Positions 54,094-63,934 of a DNA stretch of 64,000 nt are shown here, piece by piece. Positions within the stretch are counted from its first letter, which is position 1. Each line of letters starts with the position of its first letter. Under the pieces are notes generated by a model. That model saw nothing but the letters and a program-made list of their open reading frames with translations, was not told the origin of the DNA and ran no database searches. Position numbers and translations under genes: made by a program. Source of the DNA: Vibrio splendidus (GTDB lineage Bacteria > Pseudomonadota > Gammaproteobacteria > Enterobacterales > Vibrionaceae); assembly GCF_001557875.1 (NCBI RefSeq), contig NZ_LNRF01000003.1, forward strand, positions 124,001-188,000, given 5' to 3'.

Positions 54094-54489
54094 GTGAAAA
54101 AATGGATTATTGGCTCACTAGCTTTAGCTCTGCTTGCAGGCTGTGCTTCAAGTGAGCAAGACGAACAAAGACAGCTAGAGATGATGGCACAGCACCGAGC
54201 TGGCGTTTTATCTGCAGGCCTGCCGATTGAGTATGGTCCACTGTCGGTCATGCGCGTGTTAGCAAAAAACACGGTTATCGAAATCATGATGATCTACAAC
54301 CAAGATGCAAAAGGTGCTAAGCCTTTAAACCAAGTTGTAGACATGAGTGTGAATAGCTACTGCACCAACTCTGAAGTGAGAGCAAACCTCGATATGGGCT
54401 TGGCTTACAACATCAAGATTCGCAACACTCGCGGACAACTGATGGTTGAAAAGTTAATCAGCAAAGAGACGTGTCAAAGTAGCAGCTAG
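54094..54489 (+). CDS. aspS: type II secretion pilotin lipoprotein AspS
   Basis: A 131-residue lipoprotein, lipobox LLAGC with Cys17. RAGVLSAGLPIEYGPLSVMR, NTVIEIMMIYNQDAKGAKPL, NSYCTNSEVRANLDMGLAYN and a final ETCQ match the AspS pilotin of Vibrio, which carries the secretin GspD to the outer membrane. Two cysteines after residue 85 probably form the disulfide of the fold. The start is GTG, one base after yciI. In V. cholerae aspS is next to metE, as here. There are no gsp genes nearby, as is known for this pilotin type. Confidence 0.82.
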   Translation: MKKWIIGSLALALLAGCASSEQDEQRQLEMMAQHRAGVLSAGLPIEYGPLSVMRVLAKNTVIEIMMIYNQDAKGAKPLNQVVDMSVNSYCTNSEVRANLDMGLAYNIKIRNTRGQLMVEKLISKETCQSSS

Positions 54490-54511
54490 ATTCGAACAAG
54501 TATAAAATCAG

Positions 54512-54538
54512 AAGGCCTCGTAAATGCGAGGCCTTTTT
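54512..54538 (+). terminator. terminator after aspS
   Basis: AAGGCCTCG pairs with CGAGGCCTT around TAAATG, then TTTTG; it lies between the converging aspS and metE. Confidence 0.85.
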
Positions 54539-54583
54539 TGTGGTTCATCGTGGATTAGCGGATCAATCAAATCTTAGAGCGAA

Positions 54584-56929
54584 CTATGCCTCAGCTGATT
54601 CCCACTCTTTGCGCAGTGCCTTAGTCGCAGAGACTAAGTTTGTCAGCGCCGCTTCTGTCTCTACCCAATTACGTGTTTTTAGCCCACAGTCCGGGTTTGC
54701 CCATAAACGTTCAGCCGGAATTTTCTCTGCCGCTTTCTTAAGTAAATCAACAATCCACTCTTGTGATGGAATGTTTGGAGAGTGAATGTCGTAAACACCA
54801 GGGCCAATCGCATTCGGGTAGTTGAACTCTTCAAACGCTTTAAGCAGTTCCATGTTTGACCGAGAGGTCTCAATGGTAATTACATCGGCGTCTAGTGCGG
54901 CCACTGAATCAATGATTTCGTTGAACTCGCTGTAGCACATGTGAGTATGAATTTGCGTCTCTGGTTTAGCACTCGCGGCCGAGATCTTAAAGGCATCGAC
55001 GGCCCATTCTAAATATTCTGCGTGGTCACGTTTTTTCAATGGTAAACCTTCACGAATCGCTGGTTCATCAATCTGAATAATATTGATTCCTGCATCTTGT
55101 AGATCAGACACTTCATCACGCAGCGCAAATGCCAATTGATTAGTGATCTCTTCGCGTGAGATGTCTTCACGTGGGAACGTCCAGCACAAGATTGTGACAG
55201 GGCCAGTTAGCATCCCTTTCATTTGTTTAGAAGTTAGAGATTGGGCATAGGTAGACCACTCCACCGTCATCGGTTTCTCACGCTCGATATCCGCGACTAC
55301 AATAGCTGGTTTCACGCAGCGAGAGCCATAACTCTGCACCCAACCGAATTTAGTGGTTTGGAAGCCAGCTAAGTTTTCTGCAAAGTACTCCACCATATCA
55401 TTACGTTCCGCTTCACCATGAACCAACACATCCAAATCTAGCGCTTCTTGGCGTTTCACCGCATCCGCAATATGGCCTTTCAATGCGGTTGTGTATTCCG
55501 CTTCACTCAGTTTGCCGGTTCGGTAAGCACTACGCTGAATTCGGATCTCCCCTGTTTGTGGGAACGAACCAATGGTTGTGGTTGGTAATAGTGGTAAACC
55601 CAGCACCTCAGACTGATGAACCGCACGTTCTGCATAAGGAGCACTACGCTCTGCTAACGCTTTGGTAAGCGTGCTAAGACGAGCCTGTACTTGAGGCTTA
55701 TTCACATGAGTCGAGCTCTTGCGTGCAACAATAGGTTGGCTATAAGTCTCACACGCCAAGATGGCATTTTGATCGCCGTCTAGCGCCGCACCCAATAAGC
55801 TAACCTCTGTAACTTTCTGTTTCGCGAAAGCAAACCAGCTTTTCACTTCATCGCTAAGTGAATCTTCTAACTCTAAATCAACTGGGCTGTGCAGCAGCGA
55901 ACATGAACTTGCGACCCAAAGCTTATCGCCTAACTTCTCTTTCACTGGTTGCAGTTTCGCTAGCTGAGTAGCCAAGTCTGCTCGCCAAACATTGCGTCCG
56001 TTGATGACACCTGCAGACAACACCCAATCTTCAGGTAGTTTATTCACCACTTCATCAAGTTGCTGCGGCGCAGCGGCTAAGTCGATATGTAAACCGTTCA
56101 CTGGTAGTTTTACGATTTTGTCTAAAGTGTCTGTCACCGAATCAAAGTAAGTGGTCAATAGCAGCTTCACATCACCTTGAATCACTTGATAAGCCAGCTT
56201 GAATGAATCAGCCCACTTAGTTTCAAGCTCCAGGGATAGTATGGGCTCATCGATTTGCACCCACTCAACGCCCAACTTGGAAAGTTTTGCCAGAATCGCT
56301 TGGTAAGCAGTAAGTAGACGTGGAAGCAAGGTTAAACGGTCAAAGCCCTCTTCCGCTTCTTTACCTAGATATAAGTAAGACAGAGGGCCTAGAAGAACTG
56401 GCTTAACCTTATGCCCAGCTTGAATTGCTTCATTCACTTCATCAAACAATTGAGGCCAGCTCACTTCGAACGAGTCACCTTTGCTGAACTCGGGCACAAT
56501 GTAGTGATAGTTGGTATTGAACCACTTGGTCATATCTGACGCCGCTGCACCGTTTTTCGTGCCGTCAGAGGCGTGTTTCCCACTACAACAAGCGGCTTCA
56601 ACTTGTGATTGCCCACGTCCCACTCGGAACAAGATATCCAAATCAGGGAAAGCTTTCTCACCTTCGCTACCACCAGCATGACGCTTTGGTACGTGCCCTA
56701 AAAGCAAAGTCGTTGTCAGTACATGGTCGTACCATGCGAAATCACCCGCAGTTGCAAAGCTTAGATTCGCATTAGCTTGTACATTCCAGTTACGATTTCT
56801 CAGCTCGCTACCTAGCTGTTTGAGTTCTGATTGGCCAATCTCACCGCGCCAGTATTTCTCTAATGTGAATTTGAGTTCGCGTTTTTCACCGATGCGTGGG
56901 TAGCCAAGAATATGCGTTGTCGTAGTCAT
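54584..56929 (-). CDS. metE: cobalamin-independent methionine synthase MetE
   Basis: Zinc enzyme methylating homocysteine from 5-methyltetrahydropteroyl triglutamate. The 781-residue product is longer than E. coli MetE (753). The N-terminal barrel starts [20 protein letters not shown]. The C-terminal catalytic barrel has zinc ligands His and Cys in [10 protein letters not shown] and Cys in [11 protein letters not shown], plus the conserved TTIGSFPQT and [17 protein letters not shown]. An insertion of about 14 residues with two adjacent Cys ([16 protein letters not shown], about 110-125) lies where the E. coli protein has a short loop. Divergent from metR. Confidence 0.97.
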   Translation of the reverse strand: MTTTTHILGYPRIGEKRELKFTLEKYWRGEIGQSELKQLGSELRNRNWNVQANANLSFATAGDFAWYDHVLTTTLLLGHVPKRHAGGSEGEKAFPDLDILFRVGRGQSQVEAACCSGKHASDGTKNGAAASDMTKWFNTNYHYIVPEFSKGDSFEVSWPQLFDEVNEAIQAGHKVKPVLLGPLSYLYLGKEAEEGFDRLTLLPRLLTAYQAILAKLSKLGVEWVQIDEPILSLELETKWADSFKLAYQVIQGDVKLLLTTYFDSVTDTLDKIVKLPVNGLHIDLAAAPQQLDEVVNKLPEDWVLSAGVINGRNVWRADLATQLAKLQPVKEKLGDKLWVASSCSLLHSPVDLELEDSLSDEVKSWFAFAKQKVTEVSLLGAALDGDQNAILACETYSQPIVARKSSTHVNKPQVQARLSTLTKALAERSAPYAERAVHQSEVLGLPLLPTTTIGSFPQTGEIRIQRSAYRTGKLSEAEYTTALKGHIADAVKRQEALDLDVLVHGEAERNDMVEYFAENLAGFQTTKFGWVQSYGSRCVKPAIVVADIEREKPMTVEWSTYAQSLTSKQMKGMLTGPVTILCWTFPREDISREEITNQLAFALRDEVSDLQDAGINIIQIDEPAIREGLPLKKRDHAEYLEWAVDAFKISAASAKPETQIHTHMCYSEFNEIIDSVAALDADVITIETSRSNMELLKAFEEFNYPNAIGPGVYDIHSPNIPSQEWIVDLLKKAAEKIPAERLWANPDCGLKTRNWVETEAALTNLVSATKALRKEWESAEA

Positions 56930-57000
56930 GAACCTGTTCCTTATTCAATAATTATTAGTATCTTTTCAGACTGCCTATTGAAAATTGCGCTTTCCCTAAA

Positions 57001-57137
57001 AGGCGTCTGGATGGCTAAACTATCTACCGAATCAGCTCGATGAACAACGTCCAAATATTCATCTTGTTTATTAAAAATATTCATCTTGGGCAAAGCAAAG
57101 ATGAATAACTCAAATCCATCCAGACATCTAGACGTTT
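57001..57137. promoter_or_regulatory. metE-metR control region with MetJ- and MetR-type sites
   Basis: Near the metE side AGGCGTCT (57001-57008) resembles a met box; near the metR side AGACATCT-AGACGTTT (57122-57137) is a tandem pair of MetJ boxes (consensus AGACGTCT). The outer elements form a near-perfect inverted repeat. Between them lie four GATGAA/TTCATC half-sites at 57039, 57059, 57081 and 57100, the pattern expected for MetR. Confidence 0.65.
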
Positions 57138-57210
57138 ACAAATGATAAAAAAAACCGTAGGGTGATTATTAAGAAATATTGAATTGGCTTAGGGAATATG
57201 AGGATTACTC

Positions 57211-58122
57211 ATGATAGAGCTTAAACACCTTCGAACATTGACTACCTTGAGAGACAGCGGCTCACTGACCGCAACGGCAACCTCTCTTCATCTGACTCAG
57301 TCGGCGCTCTCTCACCAGTTGAAAGACCTTGAGGCACGTATTGGTGGTCAGCTTTTTCTGCGTAAAACTAGGCCAGTGAAGTTCACCTCTGAGGGTGAGA
57401 TCTTGCTTAAGCTCGCCGATGAGATACAGCCAAAAATCGCTAAAGCAGAGAATGAGTTGGCGAGCCTAAAAGAGGATGTGAATGGTCGATTGCACATGGC
57501 GATCGAGTGTCACTCATGCTTCCAATGGCTAATGCCCGCTTTGAAGGAATATCAAATCGCTTGGCCAAGCGTGACCCTAGATTTCTCGTCAGGATTTGGT
57601 TTTGAGCCGCTGCCTGCATTAATGGCTGGTGAATTAGATTTGGTGATCACCTCAGATATACAGCCGCGTTCTGAAGTTCACTACGAACCTCTTTTCGATT
57701 TTGAGATGCGTCTTATCACAGCTATCAACTCGCCTTTAACTGACAAAACGAGCATTGAACCGCAAGATCTTAGCGATCTCACCATGCTCTCCTATCCAGT
57801 TCAAAAACAGCGTTTAGATGTCGTGAAGCACTTTTTGCAACCTGCAGGTATAGAACCTAAGAAGTGGAAGCAAGCAGACAACACCTTGATGTTGGTGCAA
57901 ATGGTATCGGCAGGATTAGGTGTCGCGGCATTGCCAAACTGGGCGATCAGTGAGTTTTCACGACAAGGCTTAATCGCCAGTAAACCATTGGGCAAAGGGC
58001 TTTCAAGAAGGCTATTCGCTGCCGTTAGAAACTCGGAGAAAGACAAGCGTTATCTACAAGCATTCTTCAGCACTGCAAGGCAGCAGAGTAAGAGCCATCT
58101 GGATGGAATAAAGGTCGTTTAA
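57211..58122 (+). CDS. metR: LysR-type methionine regulator MetR
   Basis: A 303-residue LysR regulator, divergent from metE, which MetR activates with homocysteine as co-inducer. N-terminal helix-turn-helix: KHLRTLTTLRDSGSLTATAT, SLHLTQSALSHQLKDLEARI. The effector domain begins near residue 90 (LHMAIECHSCFQWLMPALKE). The sequence pairs well with E. coli MetR and the genomic context is the standard one. Confidence 0.95.
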   Translation: MIELKHLRTLTTLRDSGSLTATATSLHLTQSALSHQLKDLEARIGGQLFLRKTRPVKFTSEGEILLKLADEIQPKIAKAENELASLKEDVNGRLHMAIECHSCFQWLMPALKEYQIAWPSVTLDFSSGFGFEPLPALMAGELDLVITSDIQPRSEVHYEPLFDFEMRLITAINSPLTDKTSIEPQDLSDLTMLSYPVQKQRLDVVKHFLQPAGIEPKKWKQADNTLMLVQMVSAGLGVAALPNWAISEFSRQGLIASKPLGKGLSRRLFAAVRNSEKDKRYLQAFFSTARQQSKSHLDGIKVV

Positions 58123-58194
58123 CGGTATTTCTGATTGTATTCGCTAAGACAACAAGCAAACGCCAGAACGCCAGACACACAAATCATAAACAAA

Positions 58195-58218
58195 AAAAGT
58201 CACAGATTATCTGTGACT
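58195..58218. terminator. terminator after metR
   Basis: AAAAAGTCACAG pairs with CTGTGACTTTTT around ATTAT; it also serves the DUF4250 gene from the other side. Confidence 0.85.
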
Positions 58219-58272
58219 TTTTAGGTTCAGTAGCGCTTGTTTTGCGTTATCTGTTCATTCGCGAAAAATAGA

Positions 58273-58473
58273 CTATCTTGCGTATGACTTAAACTGATTA
58301 GTCAGCGGATCGTATTGATAGCCAAGCATGTCTAGCTTGCCTACGACACTTTCTATATCCATTTCATACATGCTAATGAGTTCTTCAAAACTGTCACATT
58401 CCAAGCGCAGTTTTTCGTTCACTATTCCCAGCAAAATAATGCTATCTAGGCTTTTGACGTTGCTTAAATCCAT
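58273..58473 (-). CDS. DUF4250 domain protein
   Basis: A 66-residue protein. MDLSNVKSLDSIILLGIVNE, then KLRLECDSFEELISMYEMD and KLDMLGYQYDPLTNQF match the pattern I know for DUF4250 (small helical domain). Function unknown. A TAAGGAGTACG site precedes the start. It is a single gene, converging with metR. Confidence 0.8.
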   Translation of the reverse strand: MDLSNVKSLDSIILLGIVNEKLRLECDSFEELISMYEMDIESVVGKLDMLGYQYDPLTNQFKSYAR

Positions 58474-58571
58474 CTCGTACTCCTTACGAACACACTGACT
58501 AGAATTAAGTTTAGAACGCTTACCAAGGTCACGCTAAAAAACAGATCACACTTCTTAAATCAGACGAGTGG

Positions 58572-59252
58572 TTACAGTGCCCAAACTGGCGTTAAGCCAA
58601 CAGCGGCCGTCAATAACATCAACAACGACACTGTAAGCTGAACCTTTTCTGGTGTTTTAACGAACAATAGGTGCCAACACCACACCACGATCGAAGAGAT
58701 AAGCAGCGCAAAGCTGAACAACAGAGTTGAAATTACTGGTTCTAACTGAGCTTCAGAAAGTGAGTAAACGTTCACAACCGTCGCGAGTACCACTAACATC
58801 CCCGTCAATACACCTACAACTGGCAGCACACGGTGAAACGCCTGCAAGCGTGTTCTTGCAATTGTCAGCAGTAAATGACCAAACGCAGCCCCCAACAGTG
58901 CTACTAGCAGTAAAGTTGTAATGATACCGACAGTGGTTGCTTGCTCAGTCGCTTGAATTGCAACGTATGACAGCGCTAAACCACAAGCTAAGTACATCAC
59001 CCAAATAGGGCCAGAATCGCGTGTCTTCTTGGTTTGAACTTGAGAATAGAAATAAAAGATTGCGAACACGACCAGAAAGGCTTCAATTTTTACTGAAGCG
59101 ACGGCAAGCCAAAGCACGCCAATCGCAGGTAACATCTTGTGGATACGACCACGTTGCCCCGGACAAATATCCCCTTTCACCAAGATGAGGGTTAAGATCA
59201 GTTGGGCTCCTAAAAGCATCGGAGCAAATTGTACTAATAACGTTTCGACCAT
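58572..59252 (-). CDS. inner membrane protein of unknown function
   Basis: A 226-residue hydrophobic protein with about seven membrane helices: FAPMLLGAQLILTLILVKGD, HKMLPAIGVLWLAVASVKIE, AFLVVFAIFYFYS, IWVMYLACGLALSYVAIQA, IITTLLLVALLGAAFGHLLL, a long stretch LPVVGVLTGMLVVLATVVNV and SLLMLLTAAVGLTPVW near the end. I do not recognise the family. It is a single gene on the minus strand next to the radical SAM gene on plus. Confidence 0.7.
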   Translation of the reverse strand: MVETLLVQFAPMLLGAQLILTLILVKGDICPGQRGRIHKMLPAIGVLWLAVASVKIEAFLVVFAIFYFYSQVQTKKTRDSGPIWVMYLACGLALSYVAIQATEQATTVGIITTLLLVALLGAAFGHLLLTIARTRLQAFHRVLPVVGVLTGMLVVLATVVNVYSLSEAQLEPVISTLLFSFALLISSIVVWCWHLLFVKTPEKVQLTVSLLMLLTAAVGLTPVWAL

Positions 59253-59489
59253 TGTGGATCTACTTCTTCAGACTTATTTTCGCGAATAATATCAAAAACT
59301 GCTGCGAACACTAATCAAAATCACAAATTAGCGACGTTACTCAAGGCTTCAACTATGCTGTTGTATGGCTCTTTTGTCGCCATCTACCGTAAAAAGACGA
59401 AAGACACCAGAACTAACAGGGGCATGTTCTACTGGCTAGTCTAGGCTCATGCCGCTATAATTCCCGCCTCAAAAATCAGAGGTTGAAAT

Positions 59490-61877
59490 ATGTACAGCGA
59501 TATCACTCCTATTCACGAACACAAAAAATACTGGGCCGAGTGCTACGGAACTGCACCCTTTTTGCCTACCAGTAGAAAGGAGATGGATGCTCTTGGATGG
59601 GATAGCTGTGACATTATTATTGTAACTGGTGACGCGTATGTCGATCACCCGAGTTTTGGTATGGCTATCATCGGCCGTCTGCTTGAAGCTCAAGGTTTCC
59701 GCGTGGGCATTATTGCTCAACCAAAGTGGGATAATAAAGATGCCTTCATGAAGCTAGGTAAACCGAACCTATTCTTCGGCATCACAGCGGGTAACATGGA
59801 TTCCATGATCAACCGCTACACCTCTGATCGCAAATTACGTCACGACGATGCTTACACACCGAACAATGAAGGTGGCAAGCGTCCTGACCGTGCAACTCTG
59901 GTTTATTCTCAACGTTGTCGTGAAGCTTACAAAGGCACACCAATCGTTCTTGGTGGTATCGAAGCGAGCTTGCGTCGTGTAGCTCACTACGATTACTGGT
60001 CAGATAAAGTTCGTCGCTCTGTATTGTTTGATGCAAAAGCTGACATTCTTCTTTTTGGTAACGCTGAGCGTGCACTGGTTGAAGTGGCACACCGTATTGC
60101 TGATGGCGAGGACATGTCTACGCTGACCAATATCCGTGGTACCGCTATCAACCTTCCTGCAGCCCCTGAAGGCTTCAAGATCATTGACTCTTCTCGCATT
60201 GAAAAGCCGAACAAAGCATATGTTCCGGTTAACCCGTACGAAGTTGAAACTCAATGTGATACGAAGAAAGACGAAGAGCCAAAAGCAGAACCAATCGTCA
60301 TTCGTCCATCTCGCCACGATTCAAAAACAACCGCTATTCGTATACCTGCGTTTGAAAAACTAATAAACGACCGCATTTTGTATGCGCACGCTAGCCGTAT
60401 ATTACACCTAGAAACGAACCCACACTCAGGCCGAGCGCTCATTCAGCGCCACGGAGACCGTGAGTTATGGGTGAACCAAGCGCCGATCCCTCTAACAACG
60501 GAAGAGATGGACCACGTATTTGGCCTGGCTTACGCACGAGTCCCACATCCAATGTACGGCAAAGCGAAAATCCCAGCGTATGATATGATCAAAACATCGA
60601 TTAACATCATGCGTGGTTGTTTTGGTGGGTGCTCATTCTGTTCGATTACCGAGCACGAAGGTCGCATTATCCAAAACCGTTCAAAAGAATCGATTCTAGA
60701 AGAGATTGAGGACATCAAAGAGAAAGTGCCAGGGTTCACCGGTACAATTTCTGATCTTGGTGGCCCAACGGCAAACATGTATCGCTTAGGCTGTTCGATT
60801 CCGAAGGCCGAAGCAACTTGCCGTCGACCTTCATGTGTTTTCCCGAAGATTTGCGACAAGTTAAACACCGATCATAAGCACACGATCGATTTGTATCGCT
60901 CTGCCAGAAAGATTAAGGGCGTTAAGAAAATCATGATTGCTTCTGGTGTTCGTTACGACTTAGCAATCGAATCTCCAGAATACGTACGTGAGCTTGTGAC
61001 TCACCACGTTGGTGGTTACCTAAAAATTGCTCCAGAGCATACTGAAAAAGGCCCACTGGATCTGATGATGAAACCGGGCATGGGCACTTACGATCGTTTC
61101 AAAGAGATGTTCGAGAAGTACAGCGCTGAAGCCGGTAAAAAACAATACCTAATTCCTTACTTCATCTCTGCTCACCCGGGCACAGAAGATGAAGACATGC
61201 TTAACCTTGCAATGTGGCTGAAAAAGCACAACTACGAGTGTGACCAAGTACAGAACTTCTACCCATCGCCAATGTGTAATGCAACGTCGATGTACTACTC
61301 AGAGACCAACCCTCTGAAACGCGTGAAATATAAAAAGCGTGAAGATGTTCCTGTACCTAAAGGTGATCGTCAACGTCGTCTGCATAAAGCACTGCTTCGT
61401 TACCACGATCCTGAAAACTGGAAAATCATCCGTGAAGCGCTGATCAGCATGGGCAAACAGCACTTAATCGGCGACAAAGTAAACTGCCTAGTACCAGCAG
61501 AAGACTTTGATGCTCAAACGCCAGCACAACGTCGTAAGTCTGGTCGTCACGGTTCACAGCGCTTTGCGACTAAGCACAGTAAGTCTCAGCCAGGTCTTGG
61601 TGGCGAAAAGCCACGTAACCACTCTGGTAAGAAACCAGGAGGCAAGAAGCCGACTGGTAACGGCAACGATAGCCAAGGTAACGCTAACCAAGGTAACGGA
61701 AAGCAAAGCGGTGGTGGTAATGGCAACGGTCGTAAGCCAGCGACTGGCTTCATTAAGAAAGGTTCTGGTGGTCAATCACAAGGCAATGGCAGCGGAAACC
61801 GCAATAAAGCAGGTAATGGTCAAAGTGGCAAACCTACTGGTAACGGAAAGAATCGCCAACGCGCGACGCAACGCTAA
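59490..61877 (+). CDS. ygiQ: YgiQ family radical SAM protein
   Basis: A 795-residue radical SAM enzyme. The N-terminal domain aligns with YgiQ ([40 protein letters not shown]). The SAM motif C-x3-C-x2-C occurs in [20 protein letters not shown] near residue 378, followed by [12 protein letters not shown] and [20 protein letters not shown]. Function of YgiQ is unknown. The last 120 residues (about 675-795) are a Gly/Asn/Gln/Lys-rich repeat tail, much longer than in E. coli and probably disordered. ATG 59490 follows a GAGGTTG sequence. Confidence 0.93.
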   Translation: MYSDITPIHEHKKYWAECYGTAPFLPTSRKEMDALGWDSCDIIIVTGDAYVDHPSFGMAIIGRLLEAQGFRVGIIAQPKWDNKDAFMKLGKPNLFFGITAGNMDSMINRYTSDRKLRHDDAYTPNNEGGKRPDRATLVYSQRCREAYKGTPIVLGGIEASLRRVAHYDYWSDKVRRSVLFDAKADILLFGNAERALVEVAHRIADGEDMSTLTNIRGTAINLPAAPEGFKIIDSSRIEKPNKAYVPVNPYEVETQCDTKKDEEPKAEPIVIRPSRHDSKTTAIRIPAFEKLINDRILYAHASRILHLETNPHSGRALIQRHGDRELWVNQAPIPLTTEEMDHVFGLAYARVPHPMYGKAKIPAYDMIKTSINIMRGCFGGCSFCSITEHEGRIIQNRSKESILEEIEDIKEKVPGFTGTISDLGGPTANMYRLGCSIPKAEATCRRPSCVFPKICDKLNTDHKHTIDLYRSARKIKGVKKIMIASGVRYDLAIESPEYVRELVTHHVGGYLKIAPEHTEKGPLDLMMKPGMGTYDRFKEMFEKYSAEAGKKQYLIPYFISAHPGTEDEDMLNLAMWLKKHNYECDQVQNFYPSPMCNATSMYYSETNPLKRVKYKKREDVPVPKGDRQRRLHKALLRYHDPENWKIIREALISMGKQHLIGDKVNCLVPAEDFDAQTPAQRRKSGRHGSQRFATKHSKSQPGLGGEKPRNHSGKKPGGKKPTGNGNDSQGNANQGNGKQSGGGNGNGRKPATGFIKKGSGGQSQGNGSGNRNKAGNGQSGKPTGNGKNRQRATQR

Positions 61878-61908
61878 TACTGTTAACCAATAACTTTGTC
61901 AGAAAATA

Positions 61909-61938
61909 CAAAGCGCAGCTGTTTAGCTGCGCTTTTTT
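61909..61938 (+). terminator. terminator after ygiQ
   Basis: AAGCGCAGCT pairs with AGCTGCGCTT around GTTT, followed by TTTTG. Confidence 0.85.
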
Positions 61939-61995
61939 GTATCTGTTACCAATGACTAACCAAAGTTTTCACTTGGCTATGTGATTACAAAGAAT

Positions 61996-62433
61996 CTAAC
62001 GAGTGAAGACCCAATACTGACTAAACAAATAGTTGGTGACCATGCCCACCAAGATTCCAGCGGCCATTGCGATAAACACCGCCCCAGTAAATACAGGAAG
62101 AAATTCCGTCATCAGCTTAAAGCACAACAAATTAGGTATCGCCGATATCGATGCGGAAAACATAAACTTTTGCCACTGAATCAGCTTCTCAGACCAATTC
62201 CCCTGCCCTTTGAAATCGAAAGTCAGCACTCGATTACCAAACCATGTTGTCGTTGCGGCTACCACGAAGGCTCCAACTCGAGCACTCATCAAGGGCAGTC
62301 CAACAACGTAATACAGCAGCGCAAACACCGAGCAATCAACAACAAACCCACCAACGCCGACCACAGCAAACCTCACCATCTTGTGGTGAGACTGTAGTCT
62401 CTGACTGTGTACTTGAAGCTTATTATTGAACAT
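61996..62433 (-). CDS. GtrA-family membrane protein
   Basis: A 145-residue protein with four membrane helices of the GtrA type (FAVVGVGGFVVDCSVFALLY, VGAFVVAATTTWFGNRVLTF, LVGMVTNYLFSQYWVF). GtrA proteins are thought to move polyprenyl-linked glucose or similar sugars across the membrane for O-antigen or other glycan modification. The ATG at 62433 has an AAGG site and avoids overlap with the preceding gene; a longer frame from 62469 overlaps it by 23 bp. Downstream of a GT39 glycosyltransferase, as usual. Confidence 0.88.
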   Translation of the reverse strand: MFNNKLQVHSQRLQSHHKMVRFAVVGVGGFVVDCSVFALLYYVVGLPLMSARVGAFVVAATTTWFGNRVLTFDFKGQGNWSEKLIQWQKFMFSASISAIPNLLCFKLMTEFLPVFTGAVFIAMAAGILVGMVTNYLFSQYWVFTR

Positions 62434-62446
62434 TCTTAGCCTTGAG

Positions 62447-63934
62447 TTAACGCTGAACATCACTTTCACTTCGAATATGACTCAACGACAAATTTGGTTT
62501 AATGTTTTGGCTATGACAACTGAATAAAGCACGCTTTATTTTTACTGTCGGCTCTAGAATACACGTTAATGCGTTGTCTTTAATCTTGGTTTCCACCTCA
62601 GATCTTTTTCCAATCAGATAGAACTTATCAATACCATCTAGCTGCTCGATATCGGTAAGTTTTTTCGCTTGCCCGTGGCTGTAAAATTGCCCAGAGAACG
62701 GTCGTTTACCAACATAAAAACTTGGCGATGAATCGGTGATCTGTTCAAAGATGATACGGTCACTCTTCTCGTTCGCTTTACCTAAGTTCAGGTAAACCAT
62801 CGCTATCATCAGCAACACTGGCAGAACTAAAGCCACGCTCGAGAACCACTTCTTATCTTTTTCCACCACAAGTATAGCAACCAATAAACCAAGGGCTGGA
62901 ATGCCCGGCAACACGTAAGCAGGAAGAATATTGCCCGCCATAGTGAAAAGAATCAGAGGTGAAATCAACCAACAGACAAGAAATGAAAACAACCCACTAT
63001 TTTCGGCGTTAATTTCCGCAATTTTCTTACGACGAGCGAAAGTTAAAACAGGCAATACAATCGACCAAGGAGCAGCGGCTTGGATCCAGAATATCCAGAT
63101 CATACCTCTCGCTTGGTCATGTGCAGAACCGTAAAGGTCCCCTTCCCAACCACTCACTACGAAACGCTTAAAGTGTTCGCCAACAATAAAGTAATCAATA
63201 AAGCCCGGTGTCGCCATTTCTGCCATGATGTACCAAGGCAAGGCAATCGCCAGCATCACACCTAATCCAGACAACAGTGGAAAGCGTTGCCATAACACTT
63301 TAAAAGCACCAAAGAAGCCATGTTGTAATACTAACCAAGGAAAAACTGCGATACCCATGATCACAATCGCTACTGGCCCTTTTGCAAGTAAGCCTAATGC
63401 CAAGCCAATAAAGCCGACGTAGCCCCAGTATCTATTGGTCTTCGCATTCCCTTCTCCTTTCCAACCCTCTCCTCCTAACCAACATAGATAAAAACCCAGC
63501 ATGGCAATAGTCATCGCTAGCGTCAGCGCGATGTCTGTCATCACCGCACCCGCAGCGATAGAGAAAATTCCGCATGTCGCCAACACAACGGCTGCGACTA
63601 AAGCGCTTTGTCCTGTTCGTTTCGCCATGTAAGCGGTTAATAAAATCGTTGCGACTCCCGCTAACCAATGTGGTGCACGAACGGCAAATTCACTCAAACC
63701 AAACAACTCAATACCGACAGCACTCATCCATGTAAACAATGGTGGCTTGCCCCAAAAAGGAATGCCGTAATCGAACTGAGGTGTTAACCAATTCCCAGTT
63801 TCCACCATCAAGCGAGCCATTTCTCCATAGCGCGCTTCCGTAGTATCCATTAAAGGGTACGTCGCTAGAGATAAGAGCCTTAGAACCAATGCAAAAGCCA
63901 ACAAATACCATAGGTGCGTTCGGTTCAGGCTCAT
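62447..63934 (-). CDS. ArnT-like glycosyltransferase (family 39)
   Basis: A 495-residue membrane glycosyltransferase of the ArnT/PMT type, transferring sugar from a polyprenyl phosphate donor. It has the conserved catalytic-loop motif MDTTEARYGEMARLMVET near residue 29, FWGKPPLFTWM, and about eleven helices. A periplasmic C-terminal domain is present (about 400-495). Acceptor unknown; lipid A or a surface glycan are possible. It overlaps the preceding partial gene by ATGA, and the GtrA gene follows. Confidence 0.9.
   Translation of the reverse strand: MSLNRTHLWYLLAFALVLRLLSLATYPLMDTTEARYGEMARLMVETGNWLTPQFDYGIPFWGKPPLFTWMSAVGIELFGLSEFAVRAPHWLAGVATILLTAYMAKRTGQSALVAAVVLATCGIFSIAAGAVMTDIALTLAMTIAMLGFYLCWLGGEGWKGEGNAKTNRYWGYVGFIGLALGLLAKGPVAIVIMGIAVFPWLVLQHGFFGAFKVLWQRFPLLSGLGVMLAIALPWYIMAEMATPGFIDYFIVGEHFKRFVVSGWEGDLYGSAHDQARGMIWIFWIQAAAPWSIVLPVLTFARRKKIAEINAENSGLFSFLVCWLISPLILFTMAGNILPAYVLPGIPALGLLVAILVVEKDKKWFSSVALVLPVLLMIAMVYLNLGKANEKSDRIIFEQITDSSPSFYVGKRPFSGQFYSHGQAKKLTDIEQLDGIDKFYLIGKRSEVETKIKDNALTCILEPTVKIKRALFSCHSQNIKPNLSLSHIRSESDVQR

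Noticed and set aside
61981..62397. 138-residue plus-strand frame antisense to the GtrA gene
   Set aside because: The minus-strand product has clear GtrA helices; the plus-strand one has no recognisable features.
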